Below, piece by piece: positions 34,831 through 46,300 of a DNA stretch of 64,000 nucleotides (position 1 is its first letter; each line of letters begins with the position of its first letter). Source of the DNA: Macrostomum hystrix (Eukaryota; Platyhelminthes; Macrostomidae); the NCBI GenBank assembly GCA_950097015.1, contig CATNEN010000011.1, forward strand, positions 1,240,001 to 1,304,000, written 5' to 3'. The notes beneath the pieces were generated by a model, which saw only the letters and a list, made by a program, of their open reading frames with translations, ran no database searches and was not told the DNA's origin. The position numbers and the translations under genes were made by a program.

Positions 34831-36640
34831 GGGATTATGTCGTTTGGCTTCGGGATTAAGCCATTGGATTAGGTTTTGAGGTCCGAGGTTCGGTCTTTAA
34901 TAATCGAGTTTAGTGGTCGGATTATCGAAACCCGGAATGATTAGGTTGTTACGTGTGGTTTTCACGTTTTTGTTAGATATTATTTTAGTTATGTGTTATA
35001 CAAGTTTGTTTAAAAAAAATTACTTAGAGTGGTTATAATTGAATGTTTACTTTTCTCAAAGCAGTAACTAGTACTTCATTCATCTGTTATATTATTACTA
35101 TAGTAGTTTTTTTATAAAGTTTTAGATAGACCATGTTTTCGAATTACGTGTAGTATTCATTTCTAGATTTTATACCTGAAGTCTAGATGCTCCTCTAAGG
35201 CCTGAAATCACACCAAGATTTTTATTTGTTCGAAAAATGCGGTCGCCACTACACTACTTATGAGTAGTATGCATGCAGCTTGCAATCATACACAATAGCT
35301 TCAATTATGAGCTTATTCCTTTTAGCAATAAAGTGTTTTTTGTCTTGCCATTTTTTAATGTAACTACACTCTTTTGCGAATTGTATTTCTAATTCTCTCG
35401 ACTTCTAAAGTATTCTTTCATTTTCACGTCTAACTTTGGTGAGAAGTTCTGTAGTACTCGTAAATACAATTTACTAGCTTATTTACAAATGCTCATGTCT
35501 TATGTCTGTATTCACTAAATCGAAAAGGAAGGATATGTTTAAACATTCTTAAACTTTTTTCTTCATTCATTGTTTTTCTTGCTTGTAGGCAAGTTAGTAA
35601 GCAGTTAGTTACTTTCTTATTTTGCTTTAAAGCCTTTGATAAGTAATTGCGTAAATGTCATAAAATCACAATAGTTAATGTGCCACTTAAGTTCATATGC
35701 CTAAAAATCGTACCGGTTTATCAAAGTCTTACCGGGTGAACTTTCTTTATGAATTCGTTTAGATGTTGGATTGTTTCAAGTTATGCTTAAAATAAATTTT
35801 ATGTTTCTTGCGCGAAGTTGAGACTAGACAAAACCCGGATAACTTAATGGTTTTATGGATCTATTAGTGTGTGTAAGGGCGTATATTAGTATAAATGCAT
35901 ATATTCATGTATAAAGAAGGGCTTCACAAATAACACTTTTGCTCAAGGGGTTTTTATCATAACTCTCATATGGGAAGCTTTATTTTTATTAAGAATTAAG
36001 GGATTTATATCCTAAAGCTCTTATTATATCGTTGTAAACAACAGTCCTAAATAATGAAACCCTATCGTTTCCAGCATTTTTTGTCACAATTTCCAGCCGA
36101 AAATGTCCTATTATAAAATATGGACACAACATATCTGCGTAATCGTTGTAAAACGTAATTCTTAGAAATTTTTCGCTAGCGCTATAATTCAAACTTAAAT
36201 CTTTCGATGAAAACAAAAAAATAGTTGGTCGTAAGCTTATCGATATAATATTACTGACGGCGTTTGATTTTGCTGCTTGCTTACATGAAGACCGTATTTA
36301 TTCTTTTTCGTCATAGTTTTATCCTAATTCACATTTCTAATTGACTGGACACAGTGTACTAAAATTAGCAAGATAACTTGCTAGATAACAATTGCGCCGA
36401 AGATAGCTACGTGACGTTTTTTAACAGCACAATATCTGAACCCTGTCCAAGCTGCATGTTGTAAAAATAGGAGTCTCTTATAAGACGAAACACTATACAT
36501 AAAGCGTTGTACCTTAAGTTTACGTTTTCTTCTAATTATATACTTAGAAGCAGCTCTTGTGGACGTTGATTGAAATATTCATCCATTGTCATTGTTTCTT
36601 TGAATACATCTAGTCTCTAGCAGAAAATCATTGACCAATA
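34831..36640. other. AT-rich intergenic region
   Basis: No gene or repeat supported. It would contain the promoter of the RNF126/115-like gene. A 75-codon minus-strand frame near 36,000-36,200 looks like chance. Confidence 0.45.
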
Positions 36641-39600
36641 ATGTCTTACTTCTGTCACAGTTGCCAAGATGCAAAAAACCAAAGTAAAATTGAACATTGT
36701 ACTGAAGTAAGTATTTATATATTTTTGAAGCTACTTTATTATTCATTAGTGTCTATAAGCTAACTGATTATGTGTTTAATAAGAAACCTTCAATGTCGAA
36801 GCTGTTTCCATTCTTTCGGGGAAGAAAGGAATTATAATAAAAATAACTACTAGGGGGGGCACAACTACTAAGGGTTGTCACTACCACTACTAGTTGGTAG
36901 AACTTATGTACATTGAGAGGTATTACAGAAAAAAAAATTATAATAGTATCAAAAATAATGTAATGATCTAAAACAGCTTCCTTCAAATAATAATACCTTC
37001 AAACAGACAAGTAATAGGCCTGTTTTTTAGTTAGGGTAATGTATCATCAACCAAACAAGAATGTGTATTTTTTTAACTTCAAACCTAAGCTACAGATTTT
37101 CTATTTAAGATATGATGATAAATCAAAAGCCAAGTTATAGAAAACAGTTACATCTTTCTAAAAAGTATCTGCTTTTGCAATTTTATCAAATAGAAAAAAG
37201 TTATTCCTGCTTTTTATCTATAACCGAACAATGATTTTCATGTATCTTCAAACCAAACAGAGAATTTGATGTTTGGTTTTACAATTTGAGTGAGTGTTTA
37301 AATCTTATTTTAAGGAGTGAACTATCATGAATTATGTCATTTGAAAGCATTTTTCATGCTTTATAAATAACTACATTTTTGGTCATTTCATTGGCAAGCA
37401 ACCACATACAATCTTTGTCTAAAGTATATACTGAAAAATTGTTGTTAAAAAGTATGCTTTTGCAATAAAAATTTCTACTGAAACATCAATATCTTTCCTT
37501 CCTCTTAATGCTTCATTGCACATCATGCCTCAGCTTGTAGATAATTTCTTCAACTTTCAAATTAGTTGTTCTGTGAAACACAATAGCTTGTTTCTGTCTT
37601 GCACGAGACCAAGGAAGAAGTAAAAATTATTGTTCGGTTTTGAAGATACACTGTTCGGTTGATGATACATTACCCTATAGTAAAATCATTTGGTCCTTAA
37701 TTAAATTATAAAAAAATCTGTGCCCTTTAAGAAACATGACAAATTTGTGGACATGTGTCTGGCTCAATTTTTAAACTTAAGTTTTGCATGATACACAGTA
37801 GGACTAGCACCATAGCATAGTGCTTACATACAATAGGTCCTATAGAATGGCCTGCCAATATGTGGGCCAACAGTGCAAAGCCAAGCTTGGTACACTATAA
37901 AATATAAAATTTGAAACCTTTAACTTTCCTTATATAGCTATATGTATAAATTTTACTATAGAAAACATTTAGAAGTATTAAATTTTAATTTTAATTCCAC
38001 TTTCTCTTTTTAATATTCTTTATTTATTTTCAAATGGTCTCTATAAAAAAAACAAATTTGTAGGGACTAATTTGCAAGGATTGCAGATCAGACTTTTTGG
38101 AGGAGTTAAATGACCAAAAGTAAGTTATTAAGATTGTCAAACTTCGACTTTATTTTATAAAAATCACAATAACTCTAGAAAGGGTGGGGTTTTGCTAAAA
38201 AACTGAACTTTAGAAAATGGTGAGCTTGTTGTCTTACCAAAATAACTCTAGAAGGCAGTTGCAAAGAAATGTTGTCCAGTCACCCTAGAAGGGGGTGGTG
38301 TTGTCCAGTCACCCTAGAAGGGGGTGGTGTTGTCCAGTCATCCTAGAAAGGGGTGGTGTTGTTCAGTCATCCTAGAAGGGGGTGGTGTTGTCCAGTCATC
38401 CTAGAAAGGGGTGGTGTTGTCCAGTCACCCTAGAAGGGGGTGGTGTTGTCCAGTCATCCTAGAAGGGGGTGGTGTTGTCCAGTCACCCTAGAAGGGGGTG
38501 GTGTTGTCCAGTCACCCTAGAAGGGGGTGGTGTTGTCCAGTCACCCTAGAAGGGGGTGGTGTTGTCCAGTCACCCTAGAAGGGGGTGGTGTTGTCCAGTC
38601 ACCCTAGAAGGGGGTGGTGTTGTCCAGTCACCCTAGAAGGGGGTGGTGTTGTCCAGTCACCCTAGAAGGGGGTGGTGTTGTCCAGTCACCCTAGAAGGGG
38701 GTGGTGTTGTCCAGTCATCCTAGAAGGGGGTGGTGTTGTCCAGTCATCCTAGAAAGGGGTGGTGTTGTCCAGTCAAAGTTACTCTCAATGAGGTGGGTTT
38801 GTTGGCCTATTTATATAACAGTTGAAGGTGTTGGGGACGTGTTTGTTGTCCAATGAAAACAGCTCTAGAGAGGGTTAGGCTGTGGTCCAAAAAAATAATA
38901 CCGGAAGTTCTTTCGGCAGCGTTTTTATTATTAAAAAATTCGTTTAAATTTGTATTTCTAGTTTTCCTTCGCTGGTGTACAATCAGGCAACACCAGCTAG
39001 TGTCGGTTCTCGCCTAGTTCGTCACTATCAACGCCATCATTCTTATTCTTTAACTAATGGCGGCACAGACTCTGTTGGAGGCGGTGGCGGAAGTGAAACT
39101 GAATCGTCGGCTGCCATCGGAGCCAGCGGCTCCTCGGTCGGTTCAAGCGAATTATATCGCCTTCGACTAACTCGCAACGGCGGCGGAGCATCCGGTTCCG
39201 GAGGCGGCGTCGGAGCAACAGCTTCTGCTGTTAGTCACGGAGAATTAGACCAATTAATTCAGTCGCTATTTCAACAGGTATTCGGCATTGTTGGCGATCT
39301 AGACGACTACGTGCTCGGCGTTGATAGTCTGGACAATGTGGTCACCCAGCTCATGAACCAGTTGGATGGCGGTGGACCTCCGCCTGCTTCGCCAGACGAT
39401 CTGAAAAAGATTCAATCTGTGCCGGTGACGGAAAAGCAGCAGACAGATCGGCTGCAGTGCTCCGTGTGCTTCGATGAGTTCTTGCTTGGCTGCTATGTTG
39501 ATCGACTGCCGTGCCAGCATTCATTTCATCACGACTGTATCCTGCCTTGGCTAGAGAAGGTTCGTTGATCAAATTTATTGATTGGGGTTTCTGATTTCAT

Positions 39601-40340
39601 TCCTGGGTGTGGGATGTGTGCCAGCAGAGTGGTTTGCCTCACGCACCAAGGTCCCTGAGCATGTGTGGCATCCGTCCCAGTCCACGGACTGAGACGTTGT
39701 ACACACACCGGACAGCGCCGGACAGTGGCCTTTGGAAGCCAAGGGGTGTCGCCATTACTAGGCGGGTGTCGCCGCTACTAGGGGGTTGTCGTCGCTACTA
39801 GGGGGTTGTCGCCGCTACTAGGTGGGTGTCGCCGCTACTAGGCGGGTGTCGCCGCTACTAGGGGGTGTCGCCGCTACTAGGGGGGTGTCGCCACTCCTAG
39901 GGGTGTCGCCATTACTAGGGGAGGGCTACGCTACCTGTGGGCGCCACATAGTTTCGTCAGCCGATCAGGGAGGCACGGCCCCCCTTGCACCCCCTGGCTA
40001 CGCCCCTGTGTTAAGGTTAGATCTATGATCGATGTACAGCAATGCAACGAGTTGTCTCATTTATTAGTAGGCAAAAATTGCTCATTAACAGCACGGAACT
40101 TGTCCGGTGTGTCGGAAAAGCCTATCTGGCGAGGACACAACCACACAGTCGTTTGTCGATCGGCGCGCAGCCGCGCTAAGTCGGCAGCCGCCGATGCTGC
40201 CTAGAAGGAATCCGCGTCGAAGAACAGTGGCCACGTCCACATCGACAAGTACTTCGCGAAGTCGCGACAGAAGCGGCGCCGGCGCCTCCGATAGCCCTTC
40301 GGCTAATGGGGCGGCATCGCAAACAATGGACGAAGATTGA
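36641..40340 (+). CDS. RNF126/RNF115-like RING-H2 E3 ubiquitin ligase, four exons
   Basis: Exons 36641-36706, 38064-38119, 38962-39559 and 40092-40340 (969 nt, 322 aa), all junctions in frame. The N-terminus has a zinc ribbon, YFCHSC (residues 3-8) paired with CKDC (26-29), as in RNF126 and RNF115, where it binds substrates or cofactors such as BAG6. A Gly/Ser-rich middle follows. The RING-H2 domain (residues about 207-247) runs CSVC, then CQHSFHHDC, then CPVC across the last intron, with all eight metal ligands. The Ser/Arg-rich tail ends TMDED. Length matches the human proteins (about 300-311 aa). Expected role: E2-dependent ubiquitination in cytosolic quality control and endosomal sorting. 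The donor of intron 3 (AAG|GTTCGT) is weak but the frame and domain demand it. Confidence 0.92.
37034..37675. mobile_element. mariner-type MITE in intron 1 of the RNF126/115-like gene
   Basis: Inverted ends gggtaatgtatcatcaacc continue with aaaca on the left and gaaca on the right. Both ends abut TA dinucleotides (37,032-37,033 and 37,676-37,677), the target duplication of Tc1/mariner elements. The internal 640 bp have no transposase but repeat the words accgaaca and tcttcaaa near both ends. Confidence 0.8.
38258..38775. repeat. 29-bp tandem array in intron 2 of the RNF126/115-like gene
   Basis: About 17-18 copies of gtcaccctagaagggggtgg plus tgttgtcca, with only catcc and aaaggg variants, so recently homogenised. 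Confidence 0.92.
39605..39735 (+). mobile_element. degraded family I SINE in intron 3
   Basis: Plus strand GCAGAGTGGTTTGCCTCACG followed by caccaaggtccctgag matches the head of the SINEs at 934 and 9,423. Nearby cagtccacggactgag resembles the family II body. Confidence 0.5.
39745..39925. repeat. 19-20-bp tandem array in intron 3
   Basis: About nine copies of gtgtcgccgctactaggggg with length variation. Confidence 0.85.
39955..40010. mobile_element. possible DNA-transposon terminus
   Basis: The reverse complement begins CAGGGGCGTAGCCAGGGGGT, a kind of end common in invertebrate MITEs. No matching second end was found. Confidence 0.35.
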
Positions 40341-40635
40341 GTTAAAAACTATATTTTGGCGCATTGTTAAGGAGACCCTAACTAACAAAAGGCATCGTTC
40401 CATATTTACGTTTTAATATTTTACTTTACCATGGTTTTTGCATGCTCTGCTAAGTTACAAGAAGTTAGTAAAAAGAAACCTTTAAAATTTCGTATTTGCT
40501 TCAATTCTAAATTTCTAAAAACTAGAAACCAATTATGAATATTTCTTTTTTTTCGAAAAAAAACCTATTTGTTTTCCGTTTTTTAAAAACATCGAATCTG
40601 AATATGTTCGTTTTTTCGTAAAAAATTGAAGCTAA

Positions 40636-41587
40636 TGCATTCTGTATTTCGGAAAACCGATTCTGAATGCATTCTGTATTTCGGAAAACCGATTCTGAAT
40701 GCATTCTGTATTTCGGAAAACCGATTCTGAATGCATTCTGTATTTCGGAAAACCGATTCTGAATGCATTCTGTATTTCGGAAAACCGATTCTGAATGCAT
40801 TCTGTATTTCGGAAAACCGATTCTGAATGCATTCTGTATTTCGGAAAACCGATTCTGAATGCACTCTGTATTTCGGAAAACCGATTCTGAATGCATTCTG
40901 TATTTCGGAAAACGGATTCTGAATGCATTCTGTATTTCGGAAAACCGATTCTGAATGCATTCTGTATTTCGGAAAACCGATTCTGAATGCATTCTTTATT
41001 TCGGAAAACCGATTCTGAATGCATTCTGTATTTCGGAAAACCGATTCTGAATGTATTCTGTGTTTCGGAAAACGGATTCTGAATGCATTCTGTATTTCGG
41101 AAAACGGATTCTGAATGCATTCTGTATTTCGTTAAACCGATTCTGAATGCATTCTGTATTTCGGAAAACGGATTCTGAATGCATTCTGTATTTCGGAAAA
41201 CCGATTCTGAATGCATTCTGTATTTCGGAAAACCGATTCTGAATGCATTCTGTATTTCGGAAAACCGATTCTGAATGCATTCTTTATTTCGGAAAACCGA
41301 TTCTGAATGCATTCTGTATTTCGGAAAACCGATTCTGAATGCATTCTGTATTTCGGAAAACCGATTCTGAATGCACTCTGTATTTCGGAAAACCGATTCT
41401 GAATGCATTCTGTATTTCGGAAAACCGATTCTGAATGCATTCTGTATTTCGGAAAACCGATTCTGAATGCATTCTTTATTTCGGAAAACCGATTCTGAAT
41501 GCATTCTGTATTTCGGAAAACCGATTCTGAATGCATTCTGTATTTCGGAAAACCGATTCTGAATGCATTCTGTATTTCGGAAAACCG
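40636..41587. repeat. 32-bp tandem array in the 3' flank of the RNF126/115-like gene
   Basis: About 30 copies of gaatgcattctgtatttcgg plus aaaaccgattct, starting about 300 bp after the stop codon. The next AATAAA is at 41,813, beyond the array, so it may be in the 3' UTR. Overlapping minus-strand open frames (CIQNRFSEIQNAFRIGF) are repeat translations: 32 is not a multiple of 3 but the unit has no stop in three phases. Confidence 0.93.
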
Positions 41588-42290
41588 AAACTTTTTAAAA
41601 AACGGAATCTGAATTTTAGAGCAAAAATTGTCCATTCCAGGCTTTAATTATTTTATTATATCGTTAAGGAGATAAAAAATATATAATTCATGTTGCTATT
41701 TTTGTCTACAATGGACCATCTCATTGTTGCCGTTTTTAAAGAAGCCAATATGTTTTAATTTTTTTTACTGGTTGACGCAAAATTGTCTTTTAAACTAAAC
41801 TTTTGTATTCGTAATAAAGTACCGTGTCAAGTAGTATAGCATGCGTGCTTTTTATAAATCTATCTCTTTTTTAACGACTATCTATTCATAGTTATGCTAC
41901 ATGCCACCCACACTACTGTGAGTAGCTAGTAAGTGTTTTTGTGTTGCTTTATGTTTGCCAGTTTTTCTTTAAACTTCTCTGGAACCCTGTTATATGAAAT
42001 AATTGAGTTGTTCCTAGTGTAATGTGCTTTTTTTCGAAAGTTACAAAAAATATTTTTTATAGTTTTTTGTCAGTAACAAATAAAGGAAATTTACCACAGG
42101 GTACATATTTTTGAAGCGTGATTATTGTGAAAAAAAACTATATAATATATGAAGTTATACCTAACTAATTATTCTGCTAGCCTATATAAAGTGTTAAATG
42201 CAAGAAAACATGTATTTTGACTTGTTATTTTTGCATGCAGTTAAACGTTAGAATCTTATAACATGCATTCATCTGTGCTTAAATATCTAT
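41588..42290. other. AT-rich non-coding region
   Basis: Nothing recognised apart from the AATAAA noted separately. Confidence 0.4.
41813..41818 (+). terminator. candidate polyadenylation signal for the RNF126/115-like gene
   Basis: AATAAA 1.47 kb after the stop codon; I saw no AATAAA between the stop and the array. Low certainty. Confidence 0.3.
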
Positions 42291-42607
42291 CTTTACCTGT
42301 TCCTTTACCTGTGCCTTCACCTGTGCCTTCATTTTCATCGTCTCCAGTGCCTTCACCTGTTCCGCTACCTGTGTCTTCACATGTGCCTTCACCTGTGTCT
42401 TCACATGTGCCTTCACCTGTGCCATCACCTGTGCCTTCAACTATGCCTTCACCTGTGCCTTCACCTGTGCCTTCACCTGTGCCATCACCTGTGCCTTCAA
42501 CTATGCCTTCACCTGTGCCTTCACCTGTGTCTTCACATGTGCCTTCACATGTGCCATCACCTGTGCCTTCAACTATGCCTTCACCTGTGCCTTCACCTGT
42601 TCCTTTA
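42291..42607. repeat. 12-bp tandem array
   Basis: About 26 copies of ccttcacctgtg with tgtcttcacatg and aactatgccttc variants. It gives a Pro-Val-Ser open frame with a Met nearby (42,263), but there is no signal peptide or other domain, so I treat it as a minisatellite. Confidence 0.85.
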
Positions 42608-43346
42608 TCTTAATTATCTCCTGTCCCTTTATCTGCGCCTTCTCCATAGTTTTTTTTCAAATAGAGTTATTTATCATGCAATAATCCGATGCTTAAAAAT
42701 GCGTTAATCACAAAAATACTGCAGTTCATGTCACTTAGTCTAGGCCCTCTATTAGATTCTAGGTGTCGTTCTCTGCCCCTATTCTAAAAAGCGGCTCGGA
42801 ACTTGTTCTTTAGCCTGTTTCAACTGCCACATAATTGAACCTCTTATTCGCGTTTTTATCTTAAACCGACGACCAAGACAGCTACTGACAGCTTCTGTTG
42901 AATCAAACAGTTAAGCTTTTGCTACTGATTAACGAACTTTGAATATAAAATCAAATGCTAGTCTAGACTAAGAAGCACTTATATCAGATTCTCGGGTAAT
43001 ACTTTGAATTCGTTCTTTGCTTAACCAACAGTAGCGCTGGCGGCGACTTTGGGTCTATTGGACATATATATTATTATTCTATTGTTCACTGTCGTTGGGT
43101 AGACTGAGACGATTCTACTCAGACATACTCAACGGTGTAGTTGCCTAGATTTCGATCCGTTTGTCATAGATGAATAAGATTCAATGTGAAGTGGCACAGT
43201 TCTAAAGAAAAATGGCCGAGTTTTTTTGCTCAGAATAATAAGAATAGACTTGAGTACTCGAGTTTATTCTATGGCTATCTGCCGAGCACTGGTTGGGTTC
43301 GGTTGTCTGAGCCGTGCGTCTGAGTAATATAAAGCTTACTTTTCTA
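42608..43346. other. non-coding region before the large array
   Basis: No gene, repeat or RNA recognised. Confidence 0.4.
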
Positions 43347-46300
43347 GTAGGAGAGAAGCCTGTCTTTCAGGTAGGAGAGATGCCTGTCTTTCAGGTAGGA
43401 GAGATGCCTGTCTTTCAGGTAGGTGAGATGCCTGTCTTTCAGGTAGGAGAGATGCCTGTCTGTCAGGTAGGAGAGAAGCCTGTCTTTCAGGTAGGAGAGA
43501 TGCCTGTCTGTCAGGTAGGAGAGAAGCCTGTCTTTCAGGTAGGTGAGATGCCTGTCTTTCAGGTAGGTGAGATGCCTGTCTTTCAGATAGGTGAGATGCC
43601 TGTCTTTCAGGTAGGAGAGATGCCTGTCTTTCAGGTAGGAGAGATGCCTGTCTTTCAGGTAGGTGAGATGCCTGTCTTTCAGGTAGGAGAGATGCCTGTC
43701 TTTCAGGTAGGAGAGATGCCTGTCTTTCGGGTAGGAGAGATGCCTGTCTTTCAGGTAGGTGAGATGCCTGTCTTTCAGATAGGTGAGATGCCTGTCTTTC
43801 AGGTAGGAGAGATGCCTGTCTTTCAGGTAGGAGAGATGCCTGTCTTTCAGGTAGGTGAGATGCCTGTCTTTCAGATAGGTGAGATGCCTGTCTTTCAGAT
43901 AGGAGAGATGCCTGTCTTTCAGGTAGGAGAGATGCCTGTCTTTCAGGTAGGTGAGATGCCTGTCTTTCAGGTAGGAGAGATGCCTGTCTTTCAGATAGGA
44001 GATAGGAGAGATGCCTGTCTTTCAGGTAGGTGAGATGCCTGTCTTTCAGGTAGGTGAGATGCCTGTCTTTCAGGTAGGTGAGATGCCTGTCTTTCAGGTA
44101 GGAGAGATGCCTGTCTTTCAGATAGGAGAGATGCCTGTCTTTCAGGTAGGAGAGATGCCTGTCTTTCAGGTAGGAGAGATGCCTGTCTTTCAGGTAGGAG
44201 AGATGCCTGTCTTTCAGATAGGAGAGATGCCTGTCTTTCAGGTAGGAGAGATGCCTGTCTTTCAGGTAGGAGAGATGCCTGTCTTTCAGGTAGGAGAGAT
44301 GCCTGTCTTTCAGATAGGAGAGATGCCTGTCTTTCAGGTAGGAGAGATGCCTGTCTTTCAGGTAGGAGAGATGCCTGTCTTTCAGGTAGGAGAGATGCCT
44401 GTCTTTCAGATAGGAGAGATGCCTGTCTTTCAGGTAGGTGAGATGCCTGTCTTTCAGGTAGGTGAGATGCCTGTCTTTCAGGTAGGAGAGATGCCTGTCT
44501 TTCAGGTAGGTGAGATGCCTGTCTTTCAGGTAGGAGAGATGCCTGTCTTTCAGGTAGGAGAGAAGCCTGTCTTTCAGGTAGGAGAGATGCCTGTCTTTCA
44601 GGTAGGAGAGATGCCTGTCTTTCAGGTAGGTGAGATGCCTGTCTTTCAGGTAGGAGAGATGCCTGTCTTTCAGATAGGAGATAGGAGAGATGCCTGTCTT
44701 TCAGGTAGGAGAGATGCCTGTCTTTCAGGTAGGTGAGATGCCTGTCTTTCAGATAGGTGAGATGCCTGTCTTTCAGGTAGGAGAGATGCCTGTCTTTCAG
44801 GTAGGAGAGATGCCTGTCTTTCAGGTAGGTGAGATGCCTGTCTTTCAGATAGGTGAGATGCCTGTCTTTCAGATAGGAGAGATGCCTGTCTTTCAGGTAG
44901 GAGAGATGCCTGTCTTTCAGGTAGGTGAGATGCCTGTCTTTCAGGTAGGAGAGATGCCTGTCTTTCAGATAGGAGATAGGAGAGATGCCTGTCTTTCAGG
45001 TAGGTGAGATGCCTGTCTTTCAGGTAGGTGAGATGCCTGTCTTTCAGGTAGGTGAGATGCCTGTCTTTCAGGTAGGAGAGATGCCTGTCTTTCAGATAGG
45101 AGAGATGCCTGTCTTTCAGGTAGGAGAGATGCCTGTCTTTCAGGTAGGAGAGATGCCTGTCTTTCAGGTAGGAGAGATGCCTGTCTTTCAGATAGGAGAG
45201 ATGCCTGTCTTTCAGATAGGAGAGATGCCTGTCTTTCAGGTAGGAGAGATGCCTGTCTTTCAGGTAGGAGAGATGCCTGTCTTTCAGGTAGGAGAGATGC
45301 CTGTCTTTCAGGTAGGTGAGATGCCTGTCTTTCAGATAGGTGAGATGCCTGTCTTTCAGATAGGAGAGATGCCTGTCTTTCAGGTAGGAGAGATGCCTGT
45401 CTTTCAGGTAGGTGAGATGCCTGTCTTTCAGGTAGGAGAGATGCCTGTCTTTCAGATAGGAGATAGGAGAGATGCCTGTCTTTCAGGTAGGTGAGATGCC
45501 TGTCTTTCAGGTAGGTGAGATGCCTGTCTTTCAGGTAGGTGAGATGCCTGTCTTTCAGGTAGGAGAGATGCCTGTCTTTCAGATAGGAGAGATGCCTGTC
45601 TTTCAGGTAGGAGAGATGCCTGTCTTTCAGGTAGGAGAGATGCCTGTCTTTCAGGTAGGAGAGATGCCTGTCTTTCAGATAGGAGAGATGCCTGTCTTTC
45701 AGATAGGAGAGATGCCTGTCTTTCAGGTAGGAGAGATGCCTGTCTTTCAGGTAGGAGAGATGCCTGTCTTTCAGATAGGAGAGATGCCTGTCTTTCAGGT
45801 AGGAGAGATGCCTGTCTTTCAGGTAGGAGAGATGCCTGTCTTTCAGGTAGGAGAGATGCCTGTCTTTCAGATAGGAGAGATGCCTGTCTTTCAGGTAGGT
45901 GAGATGCCTGTCTTTCAGGTAGGTGAGATGCCTGTCTTTCAGGTAGGAGAGATGCCTGTCTTTCAGGTAGGTGAGATGCCTGTCTTTCAGGTAGGAGAGA
46001 TGCCTGTCTTTCAGGTAGGAGAGAAGCCTGTCTTTCAGGTAGGAGAGATGCCTGTCTTTCAGGTAGGAGAGAAGCCTGTCTTTCAGGTAGGTGAGATGCC
46101 TGTCTTTCAGGTAGGAGAGATGCCTGTCTTTCAGGTAGGTGAGATGCCTCTCTTTCAGGTTGCAGAGATGCCTGTCTTTCAGGTAGGAGAGATGCCTGTC
46201 TTTCAGGTAGGAGAGAAGCCTGTCTTTCAGGTAGGAGAGAAGCCTGTCTTTCAGGTAGGAGAGATGCCTGTCTTTCAGGTAGGAGAGATGCCTGTCTTTC

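Noticed and set aside
40522-41635. Overlapping minus-strand frames with MHSESVFRNTECIQNRF repeats
   Set aside because: 32-bp array translating in rotating phases; downstream of a plus-strand gene and with no unique domain.
42263-42613. Pro/Val/Ser repeat open frame with a Met start
   Set aside because: 12-bp minisatellite; no signal peptide and no other support.
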